Source: Candidatus Aenigmatarchaeota archaeon (GTDB lineage: Archaea > Aenigmatarchaeota > Aenigmatarchaeia > JACPZZ01). Taken from it: 26,280 nucleotides of DNA. Location of the stretch: positions 1-26,280 of the forward strand of contig JACOVS010000008.1 of assembly GCA_016177205.1 (NCBI GenBank). Direction: 5' to 3'. The notes beneath the pieces were generated by a model. The model made no database searches, was not told where the DNA came from, and saw only the letters and a program-made list of their open reading frames with translations. The translations under genes and the position numbers were made by a program. The first letter of the stretch is position 1. Each line of letters begins with the position of its first letter. Of this stretch, positions 7,360 to 15,302 are shown piece by piece.

Positions 7360-9387
7360 GTGGTCACTTTTGATGCCAAAATTCCCAGCAAAGTGAAGAA
7401 TTCTCCAGCCGTGCGTGGGAATATAGTTATAACATCCGCGCTGCCTTACGCCAACGGCGAGATACACCTGGGCCATATCACGTCAACATACCTGCCCGCG
7501 GACATACTGGCGCGTTACCTGCGCTCAACCAACCACAAAGTGCTGTACCTTTGCGGGTCTGACGATTACGGAACGCCCATCCTGGTAAAGGCCGAAAAAG
7601 AGAACAAGAGCCCGGAAGATTACGTCAAATTCTGGAACGAGCGCGACCAAAAGGACTTCAAAAAACTCGGCATATCATTCGATATTTTTTACAAAACAAG
7701 CTCTCCCGAAAACATAAAATTGTCGCAGGAATTCTTCCGCATACTCGGCAAAAGGGGCTTCATTTTCAAAAAAACGGTTTCGCAGCCCTACTGCGAACAC
7801 GACAAAAAATTCCTTCCGGACCGGTATGTAAAAGGCACTTGCCCCCATTGCAACGCCACGGAACAGTATTCGGACGGCTGCGAGAAGTGCGGGCGCGCTT
7901 TGGAGCCCGGCGAGATAAAAAATGAGCATTGCGCAATTTGCGGACGAAAACCTGTTAAGAAAGAGAGCGAACATTATTTCCTCAGGTTATCCGCGTTTTC
8001 AAAAGAACTCCGAAGCTGGCTGCTGGCCAACGAAAACCTGCAGGAAGACGTGAAAAATTACGTCTTGAAATGGATAGACGAAGGGTTGAAGGAATGGGAT
8101 ATAACACGCGACATACCGTGGGGCGTGCCTGTACCGGGCGATGATAAAAAAGTTTTTTATGGCTGGTTTGACAATGCGATCGGCTATGCTGCGACGGCGA
8201 TAAAATATTTCGGCGACGAAGGCAGGGCTAAAAAATTCTGGAACTCTGCGAAAATTTACCATTACATCGGGAAGGACATTGTTTACCACCATTATTTGTT
8301 CATGACCGCGATAAGGCTGATAACCAAACAATTCAAGGAGCCTGATTACATACCGACGCGCGGCCATTTGCTGCTGCAAAACCAGAAGTTCTCAAAAAGC
8401 AGGGGATGGTACATATCACTGGAAGATTTTTTAAACGAGTTTCCGGCGGATTATTTGCGCTATTACCTGTCTTCGATCACGACCTATTCGCAGCAGGACA
8501 TCAATTTTGACTGGAAAGAATTCCAGTCTAAAATAAACAACGAGCTGGTTGCGAACGTGGGCAATTTCGTCAACCGCACGTTAACGTTCACCAATTCGCA
8601 TTTCGACGGGAAGATTCCTGAACCTGAAAACGAGAAAAAATTGGGCGCCAAATCTCTGGACAGAAAGAAAGAAATTTTAAACCGGTTAGAAATGATCCCT
8701 GCACTTGTAGGCGAAGGGATAGAATCCAACCACCATGACAGGTCACTAAAGAAAATACTTGAATTTTCCAGCGCCTGCAACAATTATTTCCAAAGCGAAG
8801 AGCCGTGGAATAACAAGAACAACAAAACCTGCCTATATGTGTGCGCAAACGCGTGCCGGACGCTTGCGATATTGTTGGAGCCGTTCCTGCCTTTTTCATC
8901 GGAAAAAATACTGGGCATGCTAAATGCAAAGAAGGACCCGTGGAGCGCGGCGGGCGAATTTAAAATAAAACCCGGGCACAAAATAAGAAAAGCGGAAATA
9001 TTATTCAACAAAGTCGAAGACGACGCGATAAATAAAAGGCTGCAAAAATTGGGAGGTGTTAAGGAGTTGTTGGATATAGAAGATTTCAAAAAGCTTGACA
9101 TAAGGATCGGCAAAGTTTTGTCTGCGGAGAATGTGCCGAAATCGGAAAAATTACTAAAACTGCAGATAGATATCGGCAACGAAACGCGCCAATGCGTTGC
9201 AGGGATGGCGAAATTTTACAACCCACAGGACTTGGTAGGCAAGGACGTGGTCGTGGTTGCAAATTTAAAACCTGTGAAATTCATGGGCCTTGAATCGCAA
9301 TGCATGCTGCTTGCCGCGGAGAAAGGCGACAAGATAACTGTGTTAAAACCGGACAAAGACGTGGGGCAGGGTGCTCTGATACGGTGA
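7360..9387 (+). CDS. metG: Methionyl-tRNA synthetase with fused C-terminal tRNA-binding (EMAP/Trbp) domain
   Basis: This is a 675-residue class I synthetase that charges tRNA-Met. The HIGH motif is HLGH at 36-39, within SALPYANGEIHLGH. The connective peptide carries two zinc knuckles (CPHCNATEQYSDGCEKC and later CAICGRKP). The KMSKS loop is KFSKS at about 343-347. An anticodon-binding helical domain follows. The last ~100 residues form an OB-fold tRNA-binding domain (DFKKLDIRIGKVLSAENVPKS...CVAGMAKFY...NLKPVKFMG...SQCMLLAA), as in EMAPII/Trbp111. In many archaea this domain is a separate protein; here it is fused. A GTG start is used, with a TATA box at the expected distance. Confidence 0.95.
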   Translation: MVTFDAKIPSKVKNSPAVRGNIVITSALPYANGEIHLGHITSTYLPADILARYLRSTNHKVLYLCGSDDYGTPILVKAEKENKSPEDYVKFWNERDQKDFKKLGISFDIFYKTSSPENIKLSQEFFRILGKRGFIFKKTVSQPYCEHDKKFLPDRYVKGTCPHCNATEQYSDGCEKCGRALEPGEIKNEHCAICGRKPVKKESEHYFLRLSAFSKELRSWLLANENLQEDVKNYVLKWIDEGLKEWDITRDIPWGVPVPGDDKKVFYGWFDNAIGYAATAIKYFGDEGRAKKFWNSAKIYHYIGKDIVYHHYLFMTAIRLITKQFKEPDYIPTRGHLLLQNQKFSKSRGWYISLEDFLNEFPADYLRYYLSSITTYSQQDINFDWKEFQSKINNELVANVGNFVNRTLTFTNSHFDGKIPEPENEKKLGAKSLDRKKEILNRLEMIPALVGEGIESNHHDRSLKKILEFSSACNNYFQSEEPWNNKNNKTCLYVCANACRTLAILLEPFLPFSSEKILGMLNAKKDPWSAAGEFKIKPGHKIRKAEILFNKVEDDAINKRLQKLGGVKELLDIEDFKKLDIRIGKVLSAENVPKSEKLLKLQIDIGNETRQCVAGMAKFYNPQDLVGKDVVVVANLKPVKFMGLESQCMLLAAEKGDKITVLKPDKDVGQGALIR

Positions 9388-9410
9388 ACAGCTACGAATC
9401 ATAGATAAAT

Positions 9411-9420
9411 AAGCTTATTA
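9411..9420 (+). promoter_or_regulatory. TATA-like box of the HEPN/MNT operon
   Basis: AAGCTTATTA is centred about 27 nt upstream of the ATG at 9443, inside an AT-rich run that starts at about 9401. This predicts leaderless transcription of the two-gene unit. Confidence 0.4.
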
Positions 9421-9442
9421 CACATGTCGCTTAATTTTATTT

Positions 9443-9823
9443 ATGAGACCAGAGATTGCTAACTGGATTAAGCAGGCGCTTGCAGATGCTAAGACCGCAA
9501 AAGACTGCCTTACCGCAGGCAACCACTATGCCTGCGCTTTTTTTGCGCATCAGTCTGTTGAAAAGGCTCTTAAAGCTCTGTTTATTCTGCGTTTCAAAAC
9601 CGCCCCGCCAAAGATTCATGATCTGCTGAAATTGGCTAAAGCCGTAAAAATGCCTAAGGATTTGCAGAACGTTGCAGCAGACCTTACTTCGGAAGCAGTA
9701 ACTACAAGATATCCCGACATTGCCGGCGGAACGCCTGCAGAATTATACCATAAGGACAAGGCGCTCAGAGTGTTAAAATCGGCTCGAAGGTTGTTGAGAT
9801 GGCTATACAAACGGCTGAAATAA
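9443..9823 (+). CDS. HEPN-domain protein (partner of the MNT nucleotidyltransferase)
   Basis: This 126-residue all-helical HEPN protein has the family signatures YACAFFAHQSVEKALKALF, the H-D-L-L box (KIHDLLKLA), and TTRYPDIAGG in the third helix region. HEPN/MNT pairs form two-gene modules. In some (type VII toxin-antitoxin, HepT/MntA) the HEPN protein is an RNase that the MNT protein AMPylates. I see no R-x4-6-H RNase motif here: the only Arg-His pairs are too far apart. This one may therefore be a non-RNase member of the COG2250 branch. The 3' end overlaps the MNT gene by 25 bases, so the pair is co-translated. Confidence 0.85.
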   Translation: MRPEIANWIKQALADAKTAKDCLTAGNHYACAFFAHQSVEKALKALFILRFKTAPPKIHDLLKLAKAVKMPKDLQNVAADLTSEAVTTRYPDIAGGTPAELYHKDKALRVLKSARRLLRWLYKRLK

Positions 9824-10113
9824 GAAATTTCCTGAAGAAAGTGAAGAAAAAATTCTCGCCTTCCAAGATCATATTATTCGGATCCCGGGCAAGGGGCGAC
9901 TATCTGTTAGAGAGTGATTATGACCTTATCATAGTGTCCGACGCTTTCAAGAAATATGATTTTACGGAAAGGATAGGTCATGTGATGAGACTCTCGGATG
10001 GTTCTGTCAGTTTGGATGTAATATGTTATACAGAAGATGAATTCGAGAAGAAAAAAAAAGAACTGGGTACTGTTAGGGAAGCTGTCAAAGAAGGCGTAGT
10101 GTTGAAAGTCTGA
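9799..10113 (+). CDS. MNT-type minimal nucleotidyltransferase
   Basis: This is a 104-residue pol-beta superfamily minimal nucleotidyltransferase. It has the complete GS-x10-D-x-D catalytic signature (GSRARGDYLLESDYD, about residues 28-42) and a third acidic residue in VSLDVIC. These three acidic positions bind the metals for nucleotidyl transfer, so the enzyme looks active. In MntA/HepT systems it AMPylates and silences the HEPN partner. It overlaps the HEPN gene by 25 bases and abuts the convergent zinc-ribbon gene with no gap at the stop codons. Substrate and true toxin/antitoxin roles are inferred from family and pairing only. Confidence 0.85.
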   Translation: MAIQTAEIRNFLKKVKKKFSPSKIILFGSRARGDYLLESDYDLIIVSDAFKKYDFTERIGHVMRLSDGSVSLDVICYTEDEFEKKKKELGTVREAVKEGVVLKV

Positions 10114-10545
10114 TCACTTCTTCACGTAAACAGTCCCTGTGTACCCGCACCTGGCGCACGTATACAGTATGTTTCCTGTTACCGGGCTTGCCATGGATTT
10201 CATCCCGGATCCGCATTTCGGACAGCCGTATTCCGGTGATGCGAAACCGCCCCCGGAAAGCACGGAAGCTATGCTTTCAGTCCTTTTGACAGGTTGCCCG
10301 GTTTCTTGTTCTTTGTTAATTTCTGTTACAGGCTGTTCCACACCAGCGGCTGCTTGCGCTTCCTTCTGTCTTTCCAACGGCCTCGGTTTCGTCGGCAGGC
10401 GATTCATATCCAGCCCTGTTTTCAAATCGCCGACAGGCTGCAACGAAGCGTCAAAAAAAGTGCCGCAACCTTTGCAAAGAAGTATTACTGTTGGCGTTGA
10501 CTGAACCAAATGAATATTGTTCTGGCAGTTCGGGCATTGCTGCAT
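10114..10545 (-). CDS. Protein with two zinc ribbons joined by a disordered linker
   Basis: This 143-residue protein has an N-terminal zinc ribbon (C4-x2-C7, C24-x2-C27), a polar, probably disordered linker (about 40-95, rich in Gln, Glu, Lys and Pro) and a C-terminal ribbon (C108-x2-C111, C130-x2-C133; CPKCGS...CARCGYTG). The C-terminal ribbon resembles TFIIS/RPB9-type ribbons in outline, but the catalytic DE-type hairpin of TFS is absent (the hairpin reads MASPVTGNI). It may bind nucleic acid or a ribosomal/transcription complex; I cannot name a family. It lies just downstream of tRNA-Ile on the same strand. The stop codon directly abuts that of the MNT gene. Confidence 0.65.
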   Translation of the reverse strand: MQQCPNCQNNIHLVQSTPTVILLCKGCGTFFDASLQPVGDLKTGLDMNRLPTKPRPLERQKEAQAAAGVEQPVTEINKEQETGQPVKRTESIASVLSGGGFASPEYGCPKCGSGMKSMASPVTGNILYTCARCGYTGTVYVKK

Positions 10546-10593
10546 TAAACCACTAAAATGTATATTTCTGCTCGTCTGTTTATATCTCTGAAA

Positions 10594-10668
10594 TGGGCAC
10601 GCTCGGATTTGAACCGAGGACCTTTCGATTATCAGTCGAACGCTCTTACCAAGCTGAGCTACGCGCCC
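10594..10668 (-). tRNA. tRNA-Ile (anticodon GAU)
   Basis: A complete cloverleaf can be folded: 7-bp acceptor stem GGGCGCG/CGTGCCC (one G-T pair); D stem GCTC/GAGC; anticodon stem TTCGA/TCGAA with loop CTGATAA (anticodon GAT); T stem CTCGG/CCGAG with loop TTCAAAT; discriminator A. CCA is not encoded. No intron. An AT-rich box (10690-10699) is about 26 nt upstream of the mature 5' end, so the primary transcript may start at or next to G1. Confidence 0.95.
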
Positions 10669-10687
10669 GTTTTAGCTGGAATCATAC
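10669..10687 (-). promoter_or_regulatory. Conserved element immediately 5' of tRNA-Ile
   Basis: On the minus strand it reads GTATGATTCCAGCTAAAAC and directly abuts the tRNA's first base. The same 19-mer with two substitutions stands at the identical position before tRNA-Ala (21875-21893). See findings. Confidence 0.55.
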
Positions 10688-10689
10688 GC

Positions 10690-10699
10690 TTTTAATATG
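10690..10699 (-). promoter_or_regulatory. TATA box of tRNA-Ile
   Basis: The minus-strand AT-rich run ATATTAAAAG is centred about 26 nt upstream of the mature tRNA 5' end at 10668. Confidence 0.5.
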
Positions 10700-10905
10700 T
10701 GTATGCTTCAGTTTACCGCAATGAAATTTCCTTCTTCCTTTTAAATAAAGTGCGATTAAACTTAAAGTGCGACCTTATTAACGGCAAATTTCGGATTATG
10801 CTTTCCGTACAGGCCGCCCACCGATACCGGTTAACGCTGTCTATGCCGGCGGGAGCTATCGTCCCATATGCATATGAATTTAATACCTGACATACTTTAG
10901 TGATT
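10700..10905. other. Intergenic region upstream of the preQ0 operon
   Basis: About 200 nt with no credible gene. Visible elements are a direct repeat AAAGTGCGA (10747-10755 and 10764-10772, 17 nt apart), a small GGGA/TCCC hairpin near 10850-10865, a 12-nt perfect palindrome CATATGCATATG (10865-10876), and the folE2 TATA box (about 10877-10885). The repeats could be regulator sites for the preQ0 genes, but this is not shown. Confidence 0.4.
10877..10885 (+). promoter_or_regulatory. TATA box of folE2-queD-queE
   Basis: AATTTAATA is centred about 26 nt before the ATG at 10906. It supports that ATG, rather than the GTG at 10900, as a leaderless start. It sits one base after the CATATGCATATG palindrome, where a bound regulator would block TBP. 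Confidence 0.5.
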
Positions 10906-11670
10906 ATGATAGACACGCAGAACTCCAGGCCCACACATGAAATAGGGCTGGAAAAAGTGGGTGTAGAAGGCCTGAAAAAGTTTGTAACTATTGAAAGGCC
11001 GGCACATAAATACCAGGTGCTCGTAACCATTGACAGTTATATCAAACTGCCCCATGACCAGAAAGGCGCGCATATGAGCAGATTCGTAGAATCCGTCAAC
11101 GGGACGCCCGATAAAACAGCATCTCTGGAGGAGTTGGCAAAAATCATAGCCGTCGACGCATCAGAAAGGCACGGGTTCGGGTGTGAAACAAAAGTGACCG
11201 GCGAGCTGCCCTTCAGAAGGCTAAAACCCAACGGCCATGAAGAAAATGGCACAATAAAGGCATTTGCCAAATATTCCACAGAAACCAGAAGAAGCCTTGT
11301 GGGCTTTTCGCTTACCGGGACATTGGCGTGCCCCTGCTCCAAAGAAATGACCAACGGGCTAACACACAACCAGAGAGGGGAACTCTCGGTCGAGGTAGAT
11401 GTTACAGGGAATGACGTCGAACTGCATGACGTCGTGACCGGGTGCAATGATTGTTTTAGTTCCCCGACCTTTTCCCTGTTGAAAAGACCGGAAGAAAAGG
11501 GCATAGTAGAAAGGATGCACCTAAACCCCAAATTCGTTGAGGATGTTACCAGAGAATGCGTCTCCTCACTGAAAAGAAAATATCCGGACAAATTTTGCAA
11601 GGTCAGATGCGTTAGTTTTGAATCCATACACGATCACAACGTGACTGCAGAATGGGCCGGTGTTTTATGA
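10906..11670 (+). CDS. folE2: GTP cyclohydrolase, FolE2/MptA family (COG1469)
   Basis: This 254-residue member of the type IB GTP cyclohydrolase family opens the purine ring of GTP, the first step toward pterins and 7-deazaguanines. The diagnostic active-site stretch ACPCSKEMTNGLTHNQRGEL contains the metal/catalytic Cys (C142/C144 region) and the HNQR motif. The C-terminal SFESIHDHNVTAEW motif is also typical. Archaeal MptA proteins of this family make a cyclic phosphate product, whereas FolE2 makes dihydroneopterin triphosphate. The direct coupling to queD, which needs the triphosphate, favours the FolE2 activity here. It is the first gene of a tight operon and overlaps queD by four bases. 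Start: ATG at 10906 (GTG at 10900 is possible). Confidence 0.92.
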   Translation: MIDTQNSRPTHEIGLEKVGVEGLKKFVTIERPAHKYQVLVTIDSYIKLPHDQKGAHMSRFVESVNGTPDKTASLEELAKIIAVDASERHGFGCETKVTGELPFRRLKPNGHEENGTIKAFAKYSTETRRSLVGFSLTGTLACPCSKEMTNGLTHNQRGELSVEVDVTGNDVELHDVVTGCNDCFSSPTFSLLKRPEEKGIVERMHLNPKFVEDVTRECVSSLKRKYPDKFCKVRCVSFESIHDHNVTAEWAGVL

Positions 11671-12041
11671 TGTTTAGATTGAGGATAGAATCTCATTTCG
11701 ACGCTTCTCATAGAATACCAAACCATCCCGGAAAATGCAAAAATCTGCACGGCCACCATTATAAAGTGGAAGTCTTCGTGGTGGGTAATAAACTGGACGC
11801 CAATGGCATACTAGAAGGATCCGATTTTATCAATTTAAAACAGACATTGACAGGGGTAACAGATAATTTCGACCACGCACACCTTAATGACGCGATCGGA
11901 GACGACACCAGCGCGGAAAACATATCCCGAATCATATTCACAGAATTAAATAACAAAGGTGTAAGCAATCTGGAAAAGGTCAGGGTGTGGGAGTCCCCCA
12001 CCCAATATGCGGAATACTGGGATAAGGATGAAGGTCAATGA
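11667..12041 (+). CDS. queD: 6-Carboxy-5,6,7,8-tetrahydropterin synthase (QueD/PTPS family)
   Basis: This 124-residue T-fold enzyme converts dihydroneopterin triphosphate to 6-carboxytetrahydropterin, the second step to preQ0. Zinc ligands are the His of SHFDASH and the two of HGHHY. The catalytic Cys is in CKNLHGHHY. FDHAHLND supplies the catalytic Asp-His pair. WESPTQYAEYW carries the pterin-anchoring Glu. The start at 11667 gives an ATGA overlap with folE2's stop. The longer frame from 11652 would lie within folE2 and adds only MGRCF. The 3' end overlaps queE by 14 bases, so the three genes are translationally coupled. Confidence 0.93.
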   Translation: MMFRLRIESHFDASHRIPNHPGKCKNLHGHHYKVEVFVVGNKLDANGILEGSDFINLKQTLTGVTDNFDHAHLNDAIGDDTSAENISRIIFTELNNKGVSNLEKVRVWESPTQYAEYWDKDEGQ

Positions 12042-12783
12042 AATATTTTATTCCGTGCAAGGCGAAGGCGTGAGTGCAGGCTCTCCTTCGGTTTTTCTCA
12101 GGCTGGCAGGCTGTAACCTTCATTGCTGGTGGTGCGATACAAAATATACCTGGATGTTCACAGAATCTATAAAGGAGCGTATAGAGAAACACGTCAAGAA
12201 ACTCGGAGAAACGCAGGACGACATAAAGGTCTATGATATGACCACAGAATCCAAAGACCTGACCGCCGCCCAAGTGCTGGAAAAGCTCCATGGGTTTGAA
12301 TGCAAAAGACTGGTACTAACCGGCGGCGAACCAACACTGCAACACAACGACAGGGAACTATTGGCGCTTTTAGGAATTTTACGGGAGGAAGGCTACTATA
12401 CAGAGATAGAAACCAATGGGACCATAATTCCAAACGGGAAGTTTGTTTCCCTCATATCGCAATGGAACGTGTCGCCCAAAATCGAGTCGTCTGGCAATGA
12501 AAAAATAATACGGGAAAAACCCGAATGTTACGAGTTTTATAAAAAACTGGACGGCTCGTGGTTCAAATTTGTCATAGTGTCCGAGGCGGACCTGGATGAA
12601 GTCCTTCAAATAATCAAAAGGTACGGGATACCCAGCGGAAAGGTTCTGCTTATGCCCGAGGCGAGGACAAAGGAGGAATTGCAGGAGAAATCGAAATGGC
12701 TCGTGGAAATATGCAAGGAGAACAACTTCAGGTTTTCCAACAGGCTTCATATAGAGCTTTGGGGCGCCTCCAGGGGCAAATAG
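12028..12783 (+). CDS. queE: 7-Carboxy-7-deazaguanine synthase (QueE, radical SAM)
   Basis: This 251-residue radical SAM enzyme contracts the ring of 6-carboxytetrahydropterin to 7-carboxy-7-deazaguanine. The N-terminus is the family signature NEIFYSVQGEGVSAGSPSVF. The 4Fe-4S motif is CNLHCWWCDTKYTW (C-x3-C-x2-C), and VLTGGEPTLQ is the GGE motif that binds SAM. A canonical C-terminus (RLHIELWGASRGK) follows. Start chosen: ATG at 12028, which places the signature at the N-terminus. It is the last gene of the folE2-queD-queE operon; queC, the next enzyme, is about 6.4 kb away on the other strand. Confidence 0.94.
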   Translation: MKVNEIFYSVQGEGVSAGSPSVFLRLAGCNLHCWWCDTKYTWMFTESIKERIEKHVKKLGETQDDIKVYDMTTESKDLTAAQVLEKLHGFECKRLVLTGGEPTLQHNDRELLALLGILREEGYYTEIETNGTIIPNGKFVSLISQWNVSPKIESSGNEKIIREKPECYEFYKKLDGSWFKFVIVSEADLDEVLQIIKRYGIPSGKVLLMPEARTKEELQEKSKWLVEICKENNFRFSNRLHIELWGASRGK

Positions 12784-12789
12784 CCACAT

Positions 12790-13551
12790 TCATTTCCTCG
12801 CATAAATTATGATTCTGTGCGAGTTGGTCCTGATTCCCATAGCGGTCGACAAACTGTCCCGAATCTCTTCTATACGGCTCCTGTCCTTTTTTGTATCGAA
12901 GTCAGGTATTATGGGGGTATTCTCAAGTAAAAATATCAAATCTTCCATGGTTTCATAATATTCAACGCAGTCAATTTCTTTCAACTCCGTTTTTTCAAAT
13001 CCCACATCTTCCAGCATCCTTTTCTTCCGGGCAATCTCCCTCCTGTTTTCAATCAAATACTCGTAATTCTGGCCCCTTCCGAATATCTTCTTAATGTTTT
13101 CCTTGTCCCTTTCGCCTATGGTAATCTCCACGAACTCGCCGCCGCTCTTCAGGATCCTGTAAACCTCTCCCAGAAAATCCGTATTGGACGTGACCGGCCC
13201 CCTCCTGCTGATAGCCACATCAAAACTTTTATCTGGAAAAGGCAGATGCCTGGCATCGGCTACTTCAAACCGCACGTTCCCGACGTTTGTTCTCCCCAGG
13301 TTTTCCACCGCCTTTTTAATCATAATTTTCGAAATGTCAACCGCGACTATTCTTTTAACCCTGTTCGCTATCATCAACGGCAGTTGCCCGTCGGCAGTCC
13401 CTATATCTATCACTATTTTATCCTTGTCCAATATTTTCTCCAAATCTTTAAAAAATTCCTTTTCCGGGTCCAAGCCCGCTTTTTTGATTTTCACGCTCGA
13501 AAAATCATACCCGATCCTAGAAGCCACGCCGTCCCAAAAATCAGTGGTCAT
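12790..13551 (-). CDS. Class I SAM-dependent methyltransferase (UbiE/Methyltransf_11-like)
   Basis: This 253-residue Rossmann methyltransferase has motif I VIDIGTADGQ (47-56), motif II IVAVDIS, motif III region VRFEVADARHLPF, and motif IV FDVAISRRGP, followed by YRILKSGGEFVEITIGE. The C-terminal third is poorly conserved and probably forms the acceptor pocket; the substrate cannot be read from the sequence. It shares a compact divergent promoter with the carbamoyltransferase gene, suggesting co-regulation with that cluster, and converges on queE with six bases between stops. It is probably a small-molecule methyltransferase. Confidence 0.8.
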   Translation of the reverse strand: MTTDFWDGVASRIGYDFSSVKIKKAGLDPEKEFFKDLEKILDKDKIVIDIGTADGQLPLMIANRVKRIVAVDISKIMIKKAVENLGRTNVGNVRFEVADARHLPFPDKSFDVAISRRGPVTSNTDFLGEVYRILKSGGEFVEITIGERDKENIKKIFGRGQNYEYLIENRREIARKKRMLEDVGFEKTELKEIDCVEYYETMEDLIFLLENTPIIPDFDTKKDRSRIEEIRDSLSTAMGIRTNSHRIIIYARK

Positions 13552-13566
13552 AACTAATGATAGAAC

Positions 13567-13580
13567 TTATATTTTTAAAC
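13567..13580. promoter_or_regulatory. Shared divergent TATA region (methyltransferase / carbamoyltransferase)
   Basis: This AT-rich run (TTATATTTTTAAAC) is 44 nt from gene to gene at its widest. It is centred about 24 nt from the ATG of the minus-strand methyltransferase and about 23-26 nt from the ATG of the plus-strand carbamoyltransferase. Both transcripts would be leaderless and share one control region. Confidence 0.5.
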
Positions 13581-13595
13581 TAAGCAGGTTACAGT

Positions 13596-15302
13596 ATGTA
13601 TGTTTTGGGTGTAGCCGGCTGGACGGACAGGGGACACGACGCATCTGCCACGCTCGTAAAGGACGGCAGTATAATAGCTGCCGCGGAGGAAGAAAGGTTC
13701 ACAAGGCGAAAACACGCCTTTGATGTTTTGCCGCACAACGCAATAAGGTTCTGTCTGGAAGAAGAAGGCATAAACATCGATGATATTGACAGTGTTGGCG
13801 TGTACTGGGACATGCCTGCCCACTATAAACTTAGAGGGATAAAACGGGATTTCAGCGAATTTGCCGAAGAACTATTCCCAAGAAACCTTTTCGGCTACTC
13901 CGACCCGCCGGAAATAGTTTTTCTCGGCCATCACCTTTCACACGCGTCCAGCGCGTTCAGGGCGTCCGGTTTTGACAGGTCTGCAGTTTTGGTGGCAGAC
14001 GGCGCGGGGGAGGACGCATCCACCACCATCTGGTACGGATCCGGAAATGGTTTGGACGTTGTTAGAAGATTTGGAATACCGGATTCTATAGGCTACTTTT
14101 ACGAGGGGGCTACCCATTACGTTGGCCTAGAACCCTCGGAACCGGGGAAGACCATGGGCCTCGCTTCCTACGGAAAACCTTCTGCTGGCATTGATCGCCT
14201 TTTTGAATTGACGAAACACGGGTACAGGTTAAAGGTGCCGGAAGGGCGTGTGGTGCTGGGGCTCAATGGCATCAGTGACGAGCAAGGCCAGTTGCGGGAT
14301 CACTGGACAAATGAGTTTACCGGTATGTTTGGTCCAAGAAACGAACAAATCCACACATACAGAAAATTATCCGGCGGCTACAAACCCGACTCCACAATGA
14401 ACGAGACGTATATGCACGCCGCCGCATCCGCACAGAATGCCCTGGAAAAATTGATGATCCATTTGACCGAGACGGCTGTCCGGGAAACCGGTTCCAGGAA
14501 TCTTTGCATAGCGGGTGGGGTCGGGTTGAACTGCGTAGCTAATGGAAAGATTCTGCGGTCAGGCTTAATAGACAATATATTTATTCAACCCGCGGCTAAC
14601 GACGCGGGCGGCAGCATGGGCGCTGCATTGGAACTCTCTTCCCGGCTGGGTCGCATCCCTAACCTTAAACTACAACATGCGTACTTAGGCCCGGAATTCT
14701 CCGCGGATGAGATTGGAAATGAACTAAAAAAACTAAAAATACCGTTTGAATGTCGCGAAGGTATAGAATATGATGTTGCCGGTTTGCTGGCGGAAGGAAA
14801 CGTAGTAGGCTGGTTTCAGGGCAGAATGGAATGGGGTCCTAGGGCCTTGGGCAACAGGTCCATACTTGCAGATCCAAGAGATCCGGAAATGAGGGATAAA
14901 ATTAACAACCATGTAAAATTCAGGGAATGGTTCAGGCCTTTCGCACCTTCGATGCTGGAAGAAAGCGCGGGCGAATATTTGGTCGGCAGCCGCCCGTCCC
15001 CATTCATGCTGCTAAGTTTTGATGTGTATAAAGAAAAGAGGGACGAAATCCCCGCGGTTGTGCATGTTGACGGCACTACAAGACCGCAGACCGTGAACAG
15101 AATAACTAACCCCCGATATTATAGATTAATCAGCAGATTCAGGGAGTTGACAGGTGTACCGATGGTTCTTAATACGTCCTTTAACGTGAGAGGGGAGCCG
15201 CTAGTGCTCACACCTTACGATGCGATAAGAACTTTCTATTCCACGGGCATGGACTATTTGGCTATGGATGATTTTCTTATCAGGAAACAGCTTCGCGCAT
15301 GA
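13596..15302 (+). CDS. NodU/CmcH/TobZ-family carbamoyltransferase
   Basis: This 568-residue enzyme transfers a carbamoyl group from carbamoyl phosphate, via carbamoyl-AMP, to a hydroxyl of a sugar or small molecule. The N-terminal Kae1/ASKHA-like domain begins YVLGVAGWTDRGHDASATLV and continues with AAAEEERFTRRKHAFDVLP and the metal-binding GHHLSHASSAF. LVADGAGED and a long GG-rich phosphate segment (CIAGGVGLNCVANGK) follow. The C-terminal domain carries the hallmarks GWFQGRMEWGPRALGNRS (about 406-423) and VLNTSFNVRGEPLV (about 524-537). Family products include O-carbamoylated Nod factors, cephamycin and tobramycin. Its 3' end overlaps the convergent aminotransferase by 23 bases. The substrate is unknown; an aminosugar is suggested by the neighbours. 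Confidence 0.93.
   Translation: MYVLGVAGWTDRGHDASATLVKDGSIIAAAEEERFTRRKHAFDVLPHNAIRFCLEEEGINIDDIDSVGVYWDMPAHYKLRGIKRDFSEFAEELFPRNLFGYSDPPEIVFLGHHLSHASSAFRASGFDRSAVLVADGAGEDASTTIWYGSGNGLDVVRRFGIPDSIGYFYEGATHYVGLEPSEPGKTMGLASYGKPSAGIDRLFELTKHGYRLKVPEGRVVLGLNGISDEQGQLRDHWTNEFTGMFGPRNEQIHTYRKLSGGYKPDSTMNETYMHAAASAQNALEKLMIHLTETAVRETGSRNLCIAGGVGLNCVANGKILRSGLIDNIFIQPAANDAGGSMGAALELSSRLGRIPNLKLQHAYLGPEFSADEIGNELKKLKIPFECREGIEYDVAGLLAEGNVVGWFQGRMEWGPRALGNRSILADPRDPEMRDKINNHVKFREWFRPFAPSMLEESAGEYLVGSRPSPFMLLSFDVYKEKRDEIPAVVHVDGTTRPQTVNRITNPRYYRLISRFRELTGVPMVLNTSFNVRGEPLVLTPYDAIRTFYSTGMDYLAMDDFLIRKQLRA

Noticed and set aside
9799..10113. CCA-adding enzyme or poly(A) polymerase fragment
   Set aside because: The protein is a complete 104-residue minimal nucleotidyltransferase paired with a HEPN gene.
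10700..10905. preQ1-type riboswitch before folE2
   Set aside because: The predicted transcript starts at the ATG, leaving no leader; no preQ1 aptamer pattern is visible.
13596..15302. Kae1/TsaD tRNA-modification enzyme
   Set aside because: The N-terminal fold is related, but the C-terminal WGPRALGNRS and LNTSFNVRGEP motifs identify a carbamoyltransferase of the NodU/TobZ group.
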